A stretch of DNA of 64,000 nucleotides from Chlorops oryzae (lineage: Eukaryota; Arthropoda; Insecta; Diptera; Chloropidae). The notes under the pieces were generated by a model that was not told where the DNA came from, did not search any database, and saw nothing but the letters and a program-made list of their open reading frames with translations. The DNA lies in contig CM035807.1 in the NCBI GenBank assembly GCA_020466095.1, positions 63,706,650 to 63,770,649 of the forward strand. Reading direction: 5' to 3'. Shown piece by piece: positions 44,307 to 54,613 of the stretch; position 1 is the first letter of the stretch; each line of letters starts with the position of its first letter. The position numbers and the translations under genes were made by a program.

Positions 44307-45275
44307 TTGCGTGAGAGGAGCTCAAACGCGCTTGTTGCCAAATTGGCTACATTATTAGGAAATAGCGATTTCCATGTAGTTCCCTTAACAAAGGGTAATA
44401 TACATGAAACCAAAATCCAAACTACCACTGAGGACAGTTTCCGCAGGGTTGTTAAAGAGTTTGAAGGGGCAAATAAAAATTTTTATACATACCAGCTTAA
44501 GAGTAGCAAAGGTATAACAGTTGTGATCAAAGGCATCGAAGCCGAAGTTGACACAAATGATATAAAAAGTGCGCTAGGGGAAAAGGGCTTCCATGCAAGA
44601 TCGGTCATAAATATATTTAATAAAGCGAAAATCCCTCAGCCCATGTTTAAAGTTGATCTTTTGCCTGACAACTTAAAACTTAAGAAAAACGAAACGCATC
44701 CAATATATAACTTGCAATTCCTTTTGCATCGTAAAATAACGGTCGAAGAGCCACACAAGAGAAATGGTCCTATCCAATGTGCCAACTGTCAGGAATTTGG
44801 TCACACAAGGTCATATTGCACCCTGCGCCCCGTTTGCGTAATATGCGGCGAGCTTCACCATAGTTCGGTCTGTAACAAAAAAGCTCAAAATGATCGCAGA
44901 TTAATTAAATGTAGTAACTGCCAAGGAAACCATACTGCAAACTACAGAGGTTGCCTAGTTTATCAACACCTGAAAAAGCGAATTAATATCAAGAAAGAAT
45001 CAGCTCGCAATCCTTCAAAAAACATTACTGTCTCTGTACCGTTATCCAATCCAAACCTTAATAACAACCCTGCAACTTCAGGTATTTCGTATGCAAATGT
45101 TCTAAAATCTGCAATGAATAATAGTTCTCCCTCTAACGCGAATAATAATCTTGAGATTATGATATCGACTCTAACTCAAAGTTTATCACAATTTATGCAA
45201 GCAATGCAAAGCTCGCTCGATAGAATTGTGCAAATGCAAACACAATTAATGACCGCACTTTTAGCTAAGATATGA
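44307..45275 (+). CDS. LINE ORF1 nucleic-acid-binding protein
   Basis: RNA-binding Gag-like protein of Jockey-clade LINEs, which packages the element RNA. A pre-C2HC region (about residues 70-130, GIEAEVDTNDIKSALGEKGF) is followed by three zinc knuckles: CANCQEFGHTRSYC, CVICGELHHSSVC and CSNCQGNHTANYRGC (about 155-215). An Asn/Ser-rich tail follows. The true start lies upstream: residues such as NRFAPLAEISNENSTEN are encoded before 44290 but are separated by a stop, so this is a 5'-truncated frame of 322 codons. Confidence 0.85.
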   Translation: MRERSSNALVAKLATLLGNSDFHVVPLTKGNIHETKIQTTTEDSFRRVVKEFEGANKNFYTYQLKSSKGITVVIKGIEAEVDTNDIKSALGEKGFHARSVINIFNKAKIPQPMFKVDLLPDNLKLKKNETHPIYNLQFLLHRKITVEEPHKRNGPIQCANCQEFGHTRSYCTLRPVCVICGELHHSSVCNKKAQNDRRLIKCSNCQGNHTANYRGCLVYQHLKKRINIKKESARNPSKNITVSVPLSNPNLNNNPATSGISYANVLKSAMNNSSPSNANNNLEIMISTLTQSLSQFMQAMQSSLDRIVQMQTQLMTALLAKI

Positions 45276-47548
45276 GTGTTCTAAAAATTTGTGCCTGGAA
45301 TGCGAACGGGTTAACAAAACATAAACTAGAGATTCAGAATTTTTTAAATCAAGAGGAAGTTGACGTCATGCTTCTCTCTGAAACTCATTTAACAAATAAA
45401 AATTTCTTTTCAATCACCGGGTATAAATTTTATCAAACCAACCACCCAGATGGTAAGGCGCATGGAGGCACGGGTATACTCATTCGTAGAAGAATACAGC
45501 ATTTCTCTATGGATTCTTATAGTTATGAATTTATTCAGGCAACGTCAATCTGCGTCGTATTGCAAGGGAAAAATATCGTACTTTCGGCAATCTACTGCCC
45601 GCCGCGCTTTTGTGTTACGGAAACGCTGTTCTTAGACTTCTTTAAGACTTTGGGTGATAAGTTTCTAGCAGCAGGAGACTATAATGCGAAGCACACTTTC
45701 TGGGGCTCCAGAACGTGCAATCCCAAGGGTCAACAATTATACAAGGCAATTATCAATAAAAATAATTCTCTTGACTTTGTATCTCCCAGACAGCCAACTT
45801 ATTGGCCAACAGATCTCCAAAAAATTCCAGACCTCTTAGATTTCGGTATAACTAAAGGTATTGCAAGAGAGCTAATTTCTGCAAAAACAACTACCGACCT
45901 CTCCTCGGATCATTCCCCGGTTTTATTTGATTTAAATAAATATCCGGTTGAAGTTGAACGTCCACTCAGCTTAACAAATCCAAGTACAAATTGGCTAAAA
46001 TACAAAAAATACATAAGTGCGCATATTCATACGAATTATAAAATTGAATGCCATGAGCATATTGACGACGCCGTAACTGTATTTAATTCGTATCTAGGAT
46101 CAGCAGCGCAAAATGCGACTCCTCGTTTTGAATATAGCTCAAATAGGACTTTCTCAAATAGGGAAATCGAAAAACTCGTCGCAGAAAAACGAAGGCTCAG
46201 ACGCGAATGGCAACGGTCCCGGTCTCCGTTGGCCAAAAACAAACTAAAAGAAGTAGAAAAAAAGCTTAGAATAGCTCTAAATAGGGAAAAAGAATCTAAA
46301 GCTCACAACTTTGTCGAAAATCTTACGCCTGTAGGCTCAAATCGTAGCTCCTTGTGGTTGGCAAGCCGTTTTCTTAAGACTCCTGTGCAGAGTGAAACAC
46401 CTGTTCGGTGTCCCAACAGTGGTTGGGCGCGCTCAGACGAAGAGAAGGCTACAGCTTTTGCTTTGCACCTTAATAAAGTATTCCAACCGAATCCGAGTAA
46501 TTCTGAGTATACTCTTCCGAACGAATCCGAAAATACACGCAGAATTTCCGTCCAAATTAGTTCAAGTGAAATTTCGGGTATCATAAAAAATGAACTTGTG
46601 ACAAAAAAAGCCCCGGGACATGATCTTGTCACTCCAAAAATGTTAAAAAATATCCCATCTGTAGCAGTACAGTTTTTAACAGTCTTGTTCAATGCAATAA
46701 TTAAATTCAGTTACTTTCCAAAAGATTGGAAACGATCGGTCATTAAAATGGTGCCTAAGCCAGGAAAGGACCCTACCCAAACATCCTCTTATAGACCAAT
46801 TAGCCTTCTCCCTTGCCTCTCAAAACTATTCGAAAAGGTTCTTTTAGCTAAATTAACACCTTATTTGCAAGAGCAGAATATAATTCCAAAACATCAATTC
46901 GGGTTTAGGAAACAACACGGTACTATCGAACAGGTAAATCGAATTACCAACGAAATCAGGATTGCCTATGAAAATCGGGAGTATTGCTCTGCAGTATTCA
47001 TAGATGTGCAGCAAGCATTTGACAAAGTCTGGCACGATGGATTGTTGTACAAAATCAGAAAACTACTTCCCGTTAATTTTCACGCGATCTTTGAGTCATA
47101 TTTAAAACATAGAACGTTCCAAGTAAAACATAACTCGTACATTACAAAAAGTTTTGAAATCAATGCAGGAGTACCCCAAGGGAGTGTTGTTGGGCCTTTT
47201 CTTTATCTAGTATACACAGCAGATATTCCTTATAACGATCGAATCGTGATTTCAACATTTGCTGATGACACAGCGGTCCTTAGTCGGCACAAGGACATTA
47301 GTGTTGCAACTTCTACACTGCAAGATCATCTCAACAAAATACAAAATTGGCTTTCTAAATGGCGTATCAAAATAAATGAGATCAAATGCCAACATATTAC
47401 TTTCACGCTCAATAGAAAAGCTTCTCCGGACATTTTTCTCAATAACGTACGCATCCCACAATGCGAAGATATCACATATCTCGGTATTCATTTGGACAAA
47501 AGATTGACATGGCGTAAGCATATACAAACCAATGAATACAACTCGTAA
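45272..47548 (+). pseudogene. LINE ORF2 endonuclease-reverse transcriptase, C-terminus shifted
   Basis: It nicks target DNA and copies the RNA at the nick. Residues 1-220 form an AP-type endonuclease (AWNANGLTKHK, LLSETHL, AGDYNAKH, SSDHSPV). Residues 440-750 form the RT (KKAPGHDL, VPKPGKDP..SYRPISLLPC, GFRKQHGT, VPQGSVVGPFLYLVYTADIP, then FADDTAVLS as catalytic box). The frame ends after WRKHIQTNEYNS, and the family sequence resumes at 47580, indicating a small internal deletion of roughly 90 bp with a shift. The start overlaps the ORF1 stop as ATGA. Confidence 0.92.
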
Positions 47549-47579
47549 AACGTCCTAAATAAAACCCAATAGTAAACAT

Positions 47580-47920
47580 GGATGTACGGGTTACAATTGT
47601 ACGGGAATGCAAGCGCTTCGAATATAGAAATCCTGCAAAGAGCGCAGTCCAAAATACTAAGGACTATAACGGGAGCTCCTTGGTTTATCTCAAATGAACG
47701 GATTCATAGAGAGTTAAACGTTGAACTGGTCAAAGCTGAGTTCACCAAAATAAAAGAAAAGTATTTTAATAAATTGCGAACTCATGTAAATCCACTTGCG
47801 CGTGGACTGTCGAACATATCGAACTCTTCGAGATTAAAAAGGAATGATCGACCAGCGATTTCAAATCATTCTTCTACAGCAGGAGCTTTCCATGCACATC
47901 CATCAACTCTGCTTCCCTAG
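47580..47920 (+). pseudogene. LINE ORF2 C-terminal remainder
   Basis: It encodes WMYGLQLYGNASASNIEILQ, then RAQSKILRTITGAPWFISNE and RELNVELVKAEF, the standard C-terminal segment of Jockey-type ORF2. In an intact element this would be continuous with 45272-47548. Confidence 0.88.
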
Positions 47921-47962
47921 CAGATCGACACGCGTTTCTTGGTGCATTCCATGCACGTCCGT

Positions 47963-48196
47963 CAAAACAGCTGATCGGTATCTCGGTTGGTGCTCCTAGT
48001 ACCCAATGCATTTCTCCATGCAATCCACGCCAAAACAGCTCTTTTAGCTTATCGGTATCTCGGTGGGTGCTCCTAGTACCCAATGCATTTCTCCATGCAA
48101 TCCAACGTCAAAACAGCTCTTTTAGCTTATCGGTATCTCGGCGGGTGCTCCTAGCACCCAATGCATTTCTCCATGCAATCAACGTCAAAACAGCTA
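47963..48196. repeat. 77-bp tandem repeats in the LINE 3' UTR
   Basis: Three units, with ATCGGTATCTCGG at 47974, 48051 and 48129, each followed by GTGCTCCTAG.ACCCAATGCA and TTTCTCCATGCAATC. Confidence 0.85.
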
Positions 48197-48506
48197 AGCG
48201 CTTCCTGTATGCATATATGCGGTTGTAACAAATCAGCTCTCCTAGCTGCTTAAATCGTTTACCCTAGAGGAAAACATCGGAAATATTTCGCGTGCTCCTT
48301 CACACATCAGTTAAGCCTAGTTAACGTTACCTGAGGCCCGCTATTGATAAAAACTTGCGACTCATAAACTTTTCGAAATTAAGGAAATGCTTTGTGATCT
48401 GTAGTTTTGTTAAACTAGGTGTAAGATTTCGAAACTTATTGCAAGACTCCTACTTTACAGGAGTGATACAATAAATAATAAAACGTTTAAAAAAAAAAAA
48501 AAAAAA

Positions 48507-49470
48507 ATTAGCGTGCGGTATCTACTAAGCGGCACTGCCAAGCTCTTCCTAAGAGCAACCCATTCTCGAAATTATGAGGCGCTTAAGTCAGAGCTTCTAG
48601 AAGAATTTGGCCGTGTCGTTTTCATCACAGACGTCTACCAGGAACTAAAACTCGTATTATAAGACCTGGAGAAGCAGTCCGTCACTATGTCATCACAATG
48701 CAGGAGATCGCCTCACGTGCAGACACCCCCGAGGCAACCCTCATCGATGATATCATCGATGGTCTGATTGATACGAGCAATCCTATTGCCATTCTTCGTA
48801 GTACCCGCTCCTTAAAGGATCTTAAGATACTGTCGGACCGATGCGAGAGGATGCGGACGTCAACTATCGAACGCCGGTCAGTTCACAGCACAATATCTAC
48901 ACCCTTGCGAAATGTTGCTGCTGCCGAAAACATCTGCTCGAAATTGGGGCACTTCCGAAGCTCCTGTCCGATGCCGCAGCGACCTCCAAAGTCTTGCTTC
49001 AGATGCCATGAACTTGGGCACTTCCATCGAGATTGCCCAAAAAGAGGCCAACCATCAGCTGCTGTAAATACCGAGCGTACTGCCGGTCCTGAACGACGAA
49101 AAATCACAAGAGAAAACGATACAATTGAACGCCTTTACTCTTATGAAATGGTGAGTATTGCTTTTGTCTTAATGATTAAGTGCACTGTTTTAAAAAAAAA
49201 TTTTTCTCTGTTTGATTCTGGCAGCGTAAGTAGTTTCATTAAACTTTCACTAGTACCGGCAAGTCAGTACAATAGATAAGAACAAACCTCCTTCAGAGGA
49301 ATGGCAAACAAAAACCTAAATTCATATGGCGAAATGAAGTGTAGAATACAATTCAAGAGTCAAATTCCAGACAAAAACTTTATTATCATCCCAGATGAAG
49401 AAGCTGTCGTACCGCTGTTGCTGGACATTGATATCTTTAAACAAATGAATATCTTCCTTTGAAAAATTTA
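48507..49470 (+). pseudogene. Ty3/gypsy Gag 3' part and protease
   Basis: It continues the Gag cut at 43367. Up to 48697 it encodes the rest of the core (SGTAKLFLRATHSRNYEALK), and 48698-49279 encodes RPGEAVRHYV-type end, two zinc knuckles (the first eroded, the second CFRCHELGHFHRDC) and a protease motif LFDSGSVSSFI. A further segment to about 49460 reads DKNFIIIPDEEAVVPLLLDI. An early stop at 48661, a stop at 49277 and the LINE insertion disable it. RT is absent: a Tc1-like element follows. Confidence 0.7.
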
Positions 49471-49544
49471 AATTGTTTATAAGATGAAAAACTTACATGA
49501 TATGAATTACAAAAATAAAAAAACATACCTGCCAGAGAAAACTA

Positions 49545-50802
49545 AAGAGTGTATACGAAAAAAATTGTTTGGTGTTAAACGAACGTGTTCGCGTCAAACA
49601 TAGCACTTGAATGACCGCATGCACACTCCTTTTTAGCCTTTTCTTTTTCGAACATTGTGGCATTATCCTTTTTTAGAAATTTTGTCTACTCGTCAAAATG
49701 AGCTCCACGAAAGCACATGCTCGCGAGTTAATTGTGCGCAAAAAATATGTAAATCCTCATATATCGCATAAGGAGATCGCAAAAATATTTAATATTGGGA
49801 AATCGGCGTTTACTTATGTTCTTAAACAATATAATGAACGATTAACTACTGAAAAAAAATTTAGGAAGTGGACGAAAAATTAAGGATTTGTCTCTTAGAA
49901 AACAGTAAAGAAAGTGGTTCGCCTATTTTAGCAAAATCCAGGGATCTCCGTTAGGAATTTCGCTTAAAAAGTGAATATGTCACCAGGTTATGTGCAGATA
50001 GTTCGCAGAGAGAATGGCCTTCAAACGTATAAGCTTCCATTAAGACCAAATAGAAGGGATAAAATTGTACAAAGTTGGATTGCATTATAATGGACGACGA
50101 AACTTATGTTTAAGCCGACTTTTAACAGTTTCCAGCTCAATTTTTTTTACACGGCAAAGAAAAAAGGCGATGTTCTTCCTAAATTTAAGGAAAAAAGGTT
50201 AGACAAATTTTTGAAAAAACACATGGTCTGGTAGGCAAGCAATTTGCAAATGTGGCTTCAAAAGCAGCGTTTTTATTACTTTCAGCACTATAAACCAACA
50301 AGTGTTTGTAGAAGAATGCTGGCAGAAACTACTTTTGCCTTTGATACGTCATAAGGGACCTGTTTTGTTTTGGCTAGACTTAGCCACCTGCCACTATGGG
50401 AAATTGGCGATGAAATGGTACGAGGAGAATCACATCAATATTGTTACAAAAAATTGCAACCCCTCAAATTTCCCGAAGCTTCGACCAATTGAAAAGTTTT
50501 GGGCCACGGTTAAAAGGAATTTGCTGAAGACAAAACTAGTCGCCAAAAACAAATGGGATCTTAAATTAAAATGGCTCAAACATCGTCTGAAGTCAGCCAA
50601 AGTGATGTGCAAAGACTTATCGCGGGTTTTAATTCAAAATTTCGATCTTTTGCATATCAATCAAATGAATAAGTACGCACGTTACATGTATTATTCTTTA
50701 AATCAAAAGAATACAGAATTGGGAAAAATTCTTTTTTAGGTAAAAAAAATTATATATTTTACAGCCGATTTTCGTCGAATAATTTTTTTCGTATACACAC
50801 TT
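49545..50802 (+). mobile_element. Tc1-like element
   Basis: A 1258-bp element between TA dinucleotides (49543-49544, 50803-50804). Inverted ends are AAGAGTGTATACGAAAAAAA and, inverted, AAGTGTGTATACGAAAAAAA. The internal gene is degraded. Confidence 0.82.
49698..50739 (+). pseudogene. Tc1/mariner-superfamily transposase, broken
   Basis: N-terminal helix-turn-helix in 49698-49883 (HISHKEIAKIFNIGKSAFTY). Then across shifts come the first catalytic block MDDETYV near 50090, a second block in LFWLDLATCHYGK (50365-50400) and a third region LRPIEKFWATVKRNLLK (50480-50530). The 3' frame 50302-50739 is clean. The second Asp pattern PD has become LD-LATC, but DLAT is kept. At least three indels separate the parts. 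Confidence 0.8.
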
Positions 50803-50940
50803 TAAGAAGGCACTTATAAAATTTCAAATTTTCAACATTCGACGATAATAATAAAAACAAGGAAATAGTTTCTTTCTCTAGCACAAAAAGTTTGACACTA
50901 TACAAAATTTTGAGAAATTGTGTTAAAACAAATTTTTTGT

Positions 50941-51250
50941 GTGTGCATCCGATTCTGAGGGAAATAAAGTGGATCTAAACAATAAATCATATGGTTGTGC
51001 ATCCTAACCTGAGAAAAGTAAGTCTGAATTAAATAACGAAACATTCGCTTGTGCATCCGAGTCCGAGGTAAAGAAATCTGAATTAAATAACGAAACATTT
51101 ATTTGAGCATTTGAGTCTGAGGTAAAAAAAGCTGAATTAAATTTCGAAACATTTGTTTGTGCATACGAGTCTGAGGTAAACAAAGCTGAATTATATAATG
51201 CAACATTTGTTTGTGCATCCGAGTCTAAGGTAAATAAGTCTTAAGTAAAT
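50941..51250 (+). repeat. 60-bp coding-like minisatellite (20-residue units)
   Basis: About five units of the form TGTGCATCCGAGTCTGAGGT then AAA.AAA.CTGAATTAAATAA and CGAAACATTTGTT. In one frame the units read CASESEV.KSELNNETFV with few stops, so the array may come from a repetitive protein. No gene context was recognised. Confidence 0.6.
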
Positions 51251-51715
51251 AATGGGCAAAAAATTTGATGTTTCAGGTTACACGTATATGCCTTATGGAA
51301 AAGAAGCTGAATTGGTGTATAGTGTAGCAAATAATGAAAACAAATTTTCGCCAAATTCGAATCCTTAGGTAGTGCGTCGATGTCCGAAGCGAATGGGATC
51401 GAAACAATTAATATGATAGACGGAGATGATGAAAAAAAATTTCATAATTTTAAATTATTATTTTGTGCTACAGACGAAATTGATAATAATGAAATAAGTG
51501 GAGCCGGGATTGCGCCAGTGTGCTAACGGCGAAGGTAGCTAGCTAAATGCGGGATTAAATTCAGAGTCGACATGCAACCATCTCGAGGGGCCTATGCACT
51601 GCAAAATTTTGGAAACCTGATTTTCTATAAAGCTTTTTCAATGACAGGGAGGTTTTTGTAGCCAAGCTAACACAATGGCAAAATCTGCCCAAAAGAACCG
51701 CTTATTTTGACCTAT
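51251..51715. other. Degenerate coding-like DNA, unassigned
   Basis: The frame following the 20-residue repeats continues (GYTYMPYGKEAELVYSVANN, then an acidic stretch) with one or two stops to about 51525. I do not recognise it. Confidence 0.3.
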
Positions 51716-52270
51716 TGTAGTATATTTTGACACACCCTAACTCAGTCCCAACTTTGTTGCCACATTTATTCCAAACAAACCATTTCCTGCATTGCTGTAA
51801 TATTTACTCTAGATAACCCATTCCATACATTGTCGCAATATTTACAGAAAGAGGTCAATAAAAATATTCGGCTTCGATTGCGATTCTCTAATTCCAAAGA
51901 ATCCAAACCAACGACCCACTTCAAGTACGATTCTCTATTTCCAAACAGTGTAAACAATTTATCCACTTAACTCTTGCTTTTGTTCTTTCGCTTTGCTTCG
52001 GCCAAGCGAAGCCGCGGCCAAGCGAAGCCGCGCGTTGACCGTTTACATTTTCTTCCGCACGTTTCCCAACAAATGCTTACACCATTCTAATCGTTTATTA
52101 GGTCATAAAATATTTTGTCTACATATGTAAAATTCTTTTTCTTTGTCCAACTTCTTTTGTTTAGATTTAAATAGTATATAAGTGGAAAATTGGTTTAAAA
52201 TAGAGAACAGTTGAAGTTGAACACTCCTTTGGAGAAGAGATCGTTGATTTTATTACTCCAAGTGTTTACA
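51716..52270 (+). repeat. 5' LTR of a Ty3/gypsy (mdg3-like) element
   Basis: Starts TGTAGTATATTTTGACAC and ends ..AAGTGTTTACA at 52270, directly followed by a primer-binding site. TGTA/TACA inverted ends. A TATATAAG box at 52175-52182 is the likely promoter, with transcription into the GAAGTTGAACACTCC region. No second LTR exists in the window. Confidence 0.75.
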
Positions 52271-52288
52271 TGGCGACCCTGGCCACAG
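52271..52288 (+). other. Primer-binding site TGGCGACCCTGGCCACAG
   Basis: The 18 bases right after the LTR start with TGGCGACC, as in many gypsy-group elements primed by a tRNA 3' end. Confidence 0.7.
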
Positions 52289-52492
52289 ACTCGTTCGTCA
52301 AAGTTTATAGATGACGTTCATTCATCCTTCAGTAAAGAAGGACTCGCGTCCGCGGAAACAGAATTAAAAAAAAAAATTTTTAAAGGACATAAATAAATTT
52401 TCTTTAAAAAAGTGAAAAAGGACACTAAAATAAAAGTTAAAAAAAGTGAAAAAAGACACAAAAACTGAAACTACGAAACAAAAAGGTTCTGA

Positions 52493-52696
52493 ATGGGGAA
52501 AACCGAGAGCAAAGTGCAAGCTCCTGAAAATTCAGGACAAGTGACAAATGACATTTTAATACAGAATAAAGATGATAATTTACAAACCTTGCTATATTTA
52601 ATCATTGGTTTCCTCGCAATAAATTCTGGTTTTAAACTATATAAAATTTGGCACGGAAATTTAAAACGAAAATATACACTGGCGCAACCAGTGTAA
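52493..52696 (+). CDS. Small leader ORF with myristoylation-like start and membrane segment
   Basis: A 67-codon frame upstream of gag. It starts MGKTESK, a possible N-myristoylation site (Gly2, Ser6). A hydrophobic stretch LLYLIIGFLAINSGFKLY (residues 33-50) looks like a membrane segment and is followed by a basic tail. Similar short MG..-TM leader ORFs occur, as I recall, in mdg3/blastopia-type elements. Function is unknown. It precedes another short ORF by 12 bases. Confidence 0.45.
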   Translation: MGKTESKVQAPENSGQVTNDILIQNKDDNLQTLLYLIIGFLAINSGFKLYKIWHGNLKRKYTLAQPV

Positions 52697-52708
52697 CCGA
52701 AACTAAAT

Positions 52709-52906
52709 ATGAAATACCAAAAAGAATTTGAAAAATTTTTATACACATATCAAAAAGACACTAACGTGATAAAAAGGAAATACTTCAAGGACGAAATAGA
52801 ATTCGCATTGGTTGCATGTTTCGGCAACTCTTTGTTTAGTAATAGCAAATATACAACTTTAACCTACAAGCAAATCGAACAATTAATAAAATTAAATGAT
52901 AAATAA
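52709..52906 (+). CDS. Second small leader ORF, unrecognised
   Basis: 65 codons, Lys/Tyr/Phe-rich (QKEFEKFLYTYQKDTNVIKR..), no membrane segment. It starts 12 bases after the previous ORF. I do not recognise it. It could be part of a spliced or degraded Gag leader. Confidence 0.3.
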   Translation: MKYQKEFEKFLYTYQKDTNVIKRKYFKDEIEFALVACFGNSLFSNSKYTTLTYKQIEQLIKLNDK

Positions 52907-53344
52907 TCAAAAAAAAAAAAAAAGACAAATGACAACTCATCATTTAAAAAGAAAAAAAAAAAAAAAAATAGCGGCAAAGAAATTAAATAATAAAAGAAGA
53001 GTGCTTCACTGCCGGAAGCCCAACACACCCCAACGATTGAACATGGGGGCAGCATAAATTCAGCAGTCATCAACAAGGAGTCAATCATCATCTCCATCGT
53101 TATTCAACCATCATCAGCATTCATCGCATCTTCCTAAGATAAGTCAAATTTTTGTCAATTATAAACTTCATATCCCTTTCTTTTATGTATTAATTAAAAG
53201 AAGAAAAAAAAAAGAAAAAACAAAAAATTTTTTTTCTAAATAACCGTGAAAAAAAAGAGAAAAGAAATTTTTTTTATATAACATTATAAAATTGTACTAT
53301 TAATTGCAATCAATGCTCATTTATTTGTGTCTGGCAGCGGCTAA
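52907..53344. other. A-rich leader before gag
   Basis: Long A runs (52910-52970, 53200-53275) typical of the untranslated leader in this element type. Nothing else seen. Confidence 0.5.
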
Positions 53345-54605
53345 ATGTCATTTATTGTCGATCTAGATATTGAGGAAATAAGAAAGGAATTCAATAGAGC
53401 ATATAAATGCCTGAACGTGAAGAAAATTCCTTCAGAAGGTACCCGAAAAAGGCATCTAAAAACCTTGGTAGTACAACACAAAAGGTTAGCAGATATTTGC
53501 AGACAAAACTTTGAAACCTTGACAAGGGAACACAAAGTTTATATTGGAAGGATTTCTAACAAACTCAAATTAAGGCTTTCTGAGATACTTTCCAAATTTG
53601 ATATCACCGAAAGACCATCGGATGATATATTCAATCATTTCCAACTTAATATAGCATTGCAAGAGAGTTCAGATTCCGAAACCGATAATAACATTTCGTA
53701 CCTATACGAAAGCAATAACTCAGAGGGAAAAATGGCTCAAACGGTAACGGAGTTTCTGAATAATGCAGCTAAGCTTTTGCCTGATTTCGATGGCAAAGCC
53801 GAAAGTCTTCAAGCCTTTCTTAAGGCACTAAAGCCTATAAATTTGATTAAAGGTCCTCATGAAGAGGCTGCCGTGACATTGATTCAAACAAAGTTGAAAG
53901 GTGCAGTCTACGAACGAAACCACAATAGAGGGCATCCAAAGAAAATTAACCAGTTCCATAAAAGGAGATTCATCGGAATCTCTGGCAGCTAAACTGTTAA
54001 ACGTAAAACAAAATAAAAATGCCAACATGGTGGCAAAGGAGGTAGAGGAGATAACAAGCTTATTAGAATCAGCTTACATATCTGAAGGTATCCCCTCGGA
54101 GGCCTCGCAAAAACTGGCAAGACAATTCGCAGTAAAATCTTTAATCAAAAATGCCCAATCAGAACGCACTAAAATTATAATGGAAGCAGGACAGTTTAAT
54201 ACAGTAGGAGAAGCAATCACAAAATTTGTCAACTCTGCTAAATCCAGTCCGTCTGCAGTCAGTGTCTTATTTGCAAATAGATCACAACGCGGTTCCTTTA
54301 ATGGTCGGAGCCGGGGTAGATATCCAAGAAACAATAACTTCCGAGGTAGAGGTGGCCAAAATGGCTACAATCGAAATTATAATAATTATAATGGAAATTT
54401 TAATAGGCTTTATAACAACAACAACAACAACAATAACAGTTATCGTGGCAGACCCAACTATAATAATAATAATGGGTACCAAAATAACAGCAACAGGCAG
54501 TTCAATACAAGGCCCTGTGAAAATGATTCGCAGGACCAGGGAAACTATCAGTTTCCCCTGAGCAATTCGGGGGAACCAGAAACCCAACAGCTACAACAAC
54601 AATAG
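53345..54605 (+). pseudogene. Gag of the mdg3-like element, one frameshift
   Basis: Structural protein for particle assembly. The frame from 53345 covers a basic helical region and the start of the capsid-like core (AAKLLPDFDGKAESLQAFLK) and shifts near 53905. The frame 53901-54605 continues the core (VKSLIKNAQSERTKIIMEAG) and ends in a Gly/Arg/Asn-rich RNA-binding tail (RGRYPRNNNFRGRGGQNGYN) instead of zinc knuckles, as in mdg3-type Gags. One indel explains the break. Confidence 0.8.
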
Positions 54606-54613
54606 AAACTTCT

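Larger units (their letters stand above)
43368..48506 (+). mobile_element. Jockey-like LINE, full-length-sized
   Basis: A 5.1-kb non-LTR retrotransposon flanked by the 11-bp duplication ATTAGCGTGCG (43357-43367, 48507-48517). It ends in about 18 A's (48489-48506) after AATAAATAATAAAA. It has ORF1 and ORF2 with an ATGA overlap and a 3' UTR of short tandem repeats. The 5' UTR and start of ORF1 (43368-44306) are degraded by stops, including a TAG just before 44290. Confidence 0.93.

Noticed and set aside
50941..51250. CRISPR-like array
   Set aside because: Units are contiguous diverged tandem repeats without spacers, in a eukaryotic genome.
54226..54587. Ile/Val-rich frames on both strands
   Set aside because: Shadows of the Asn-rich AAT/AAC repeats in the Gag tail.
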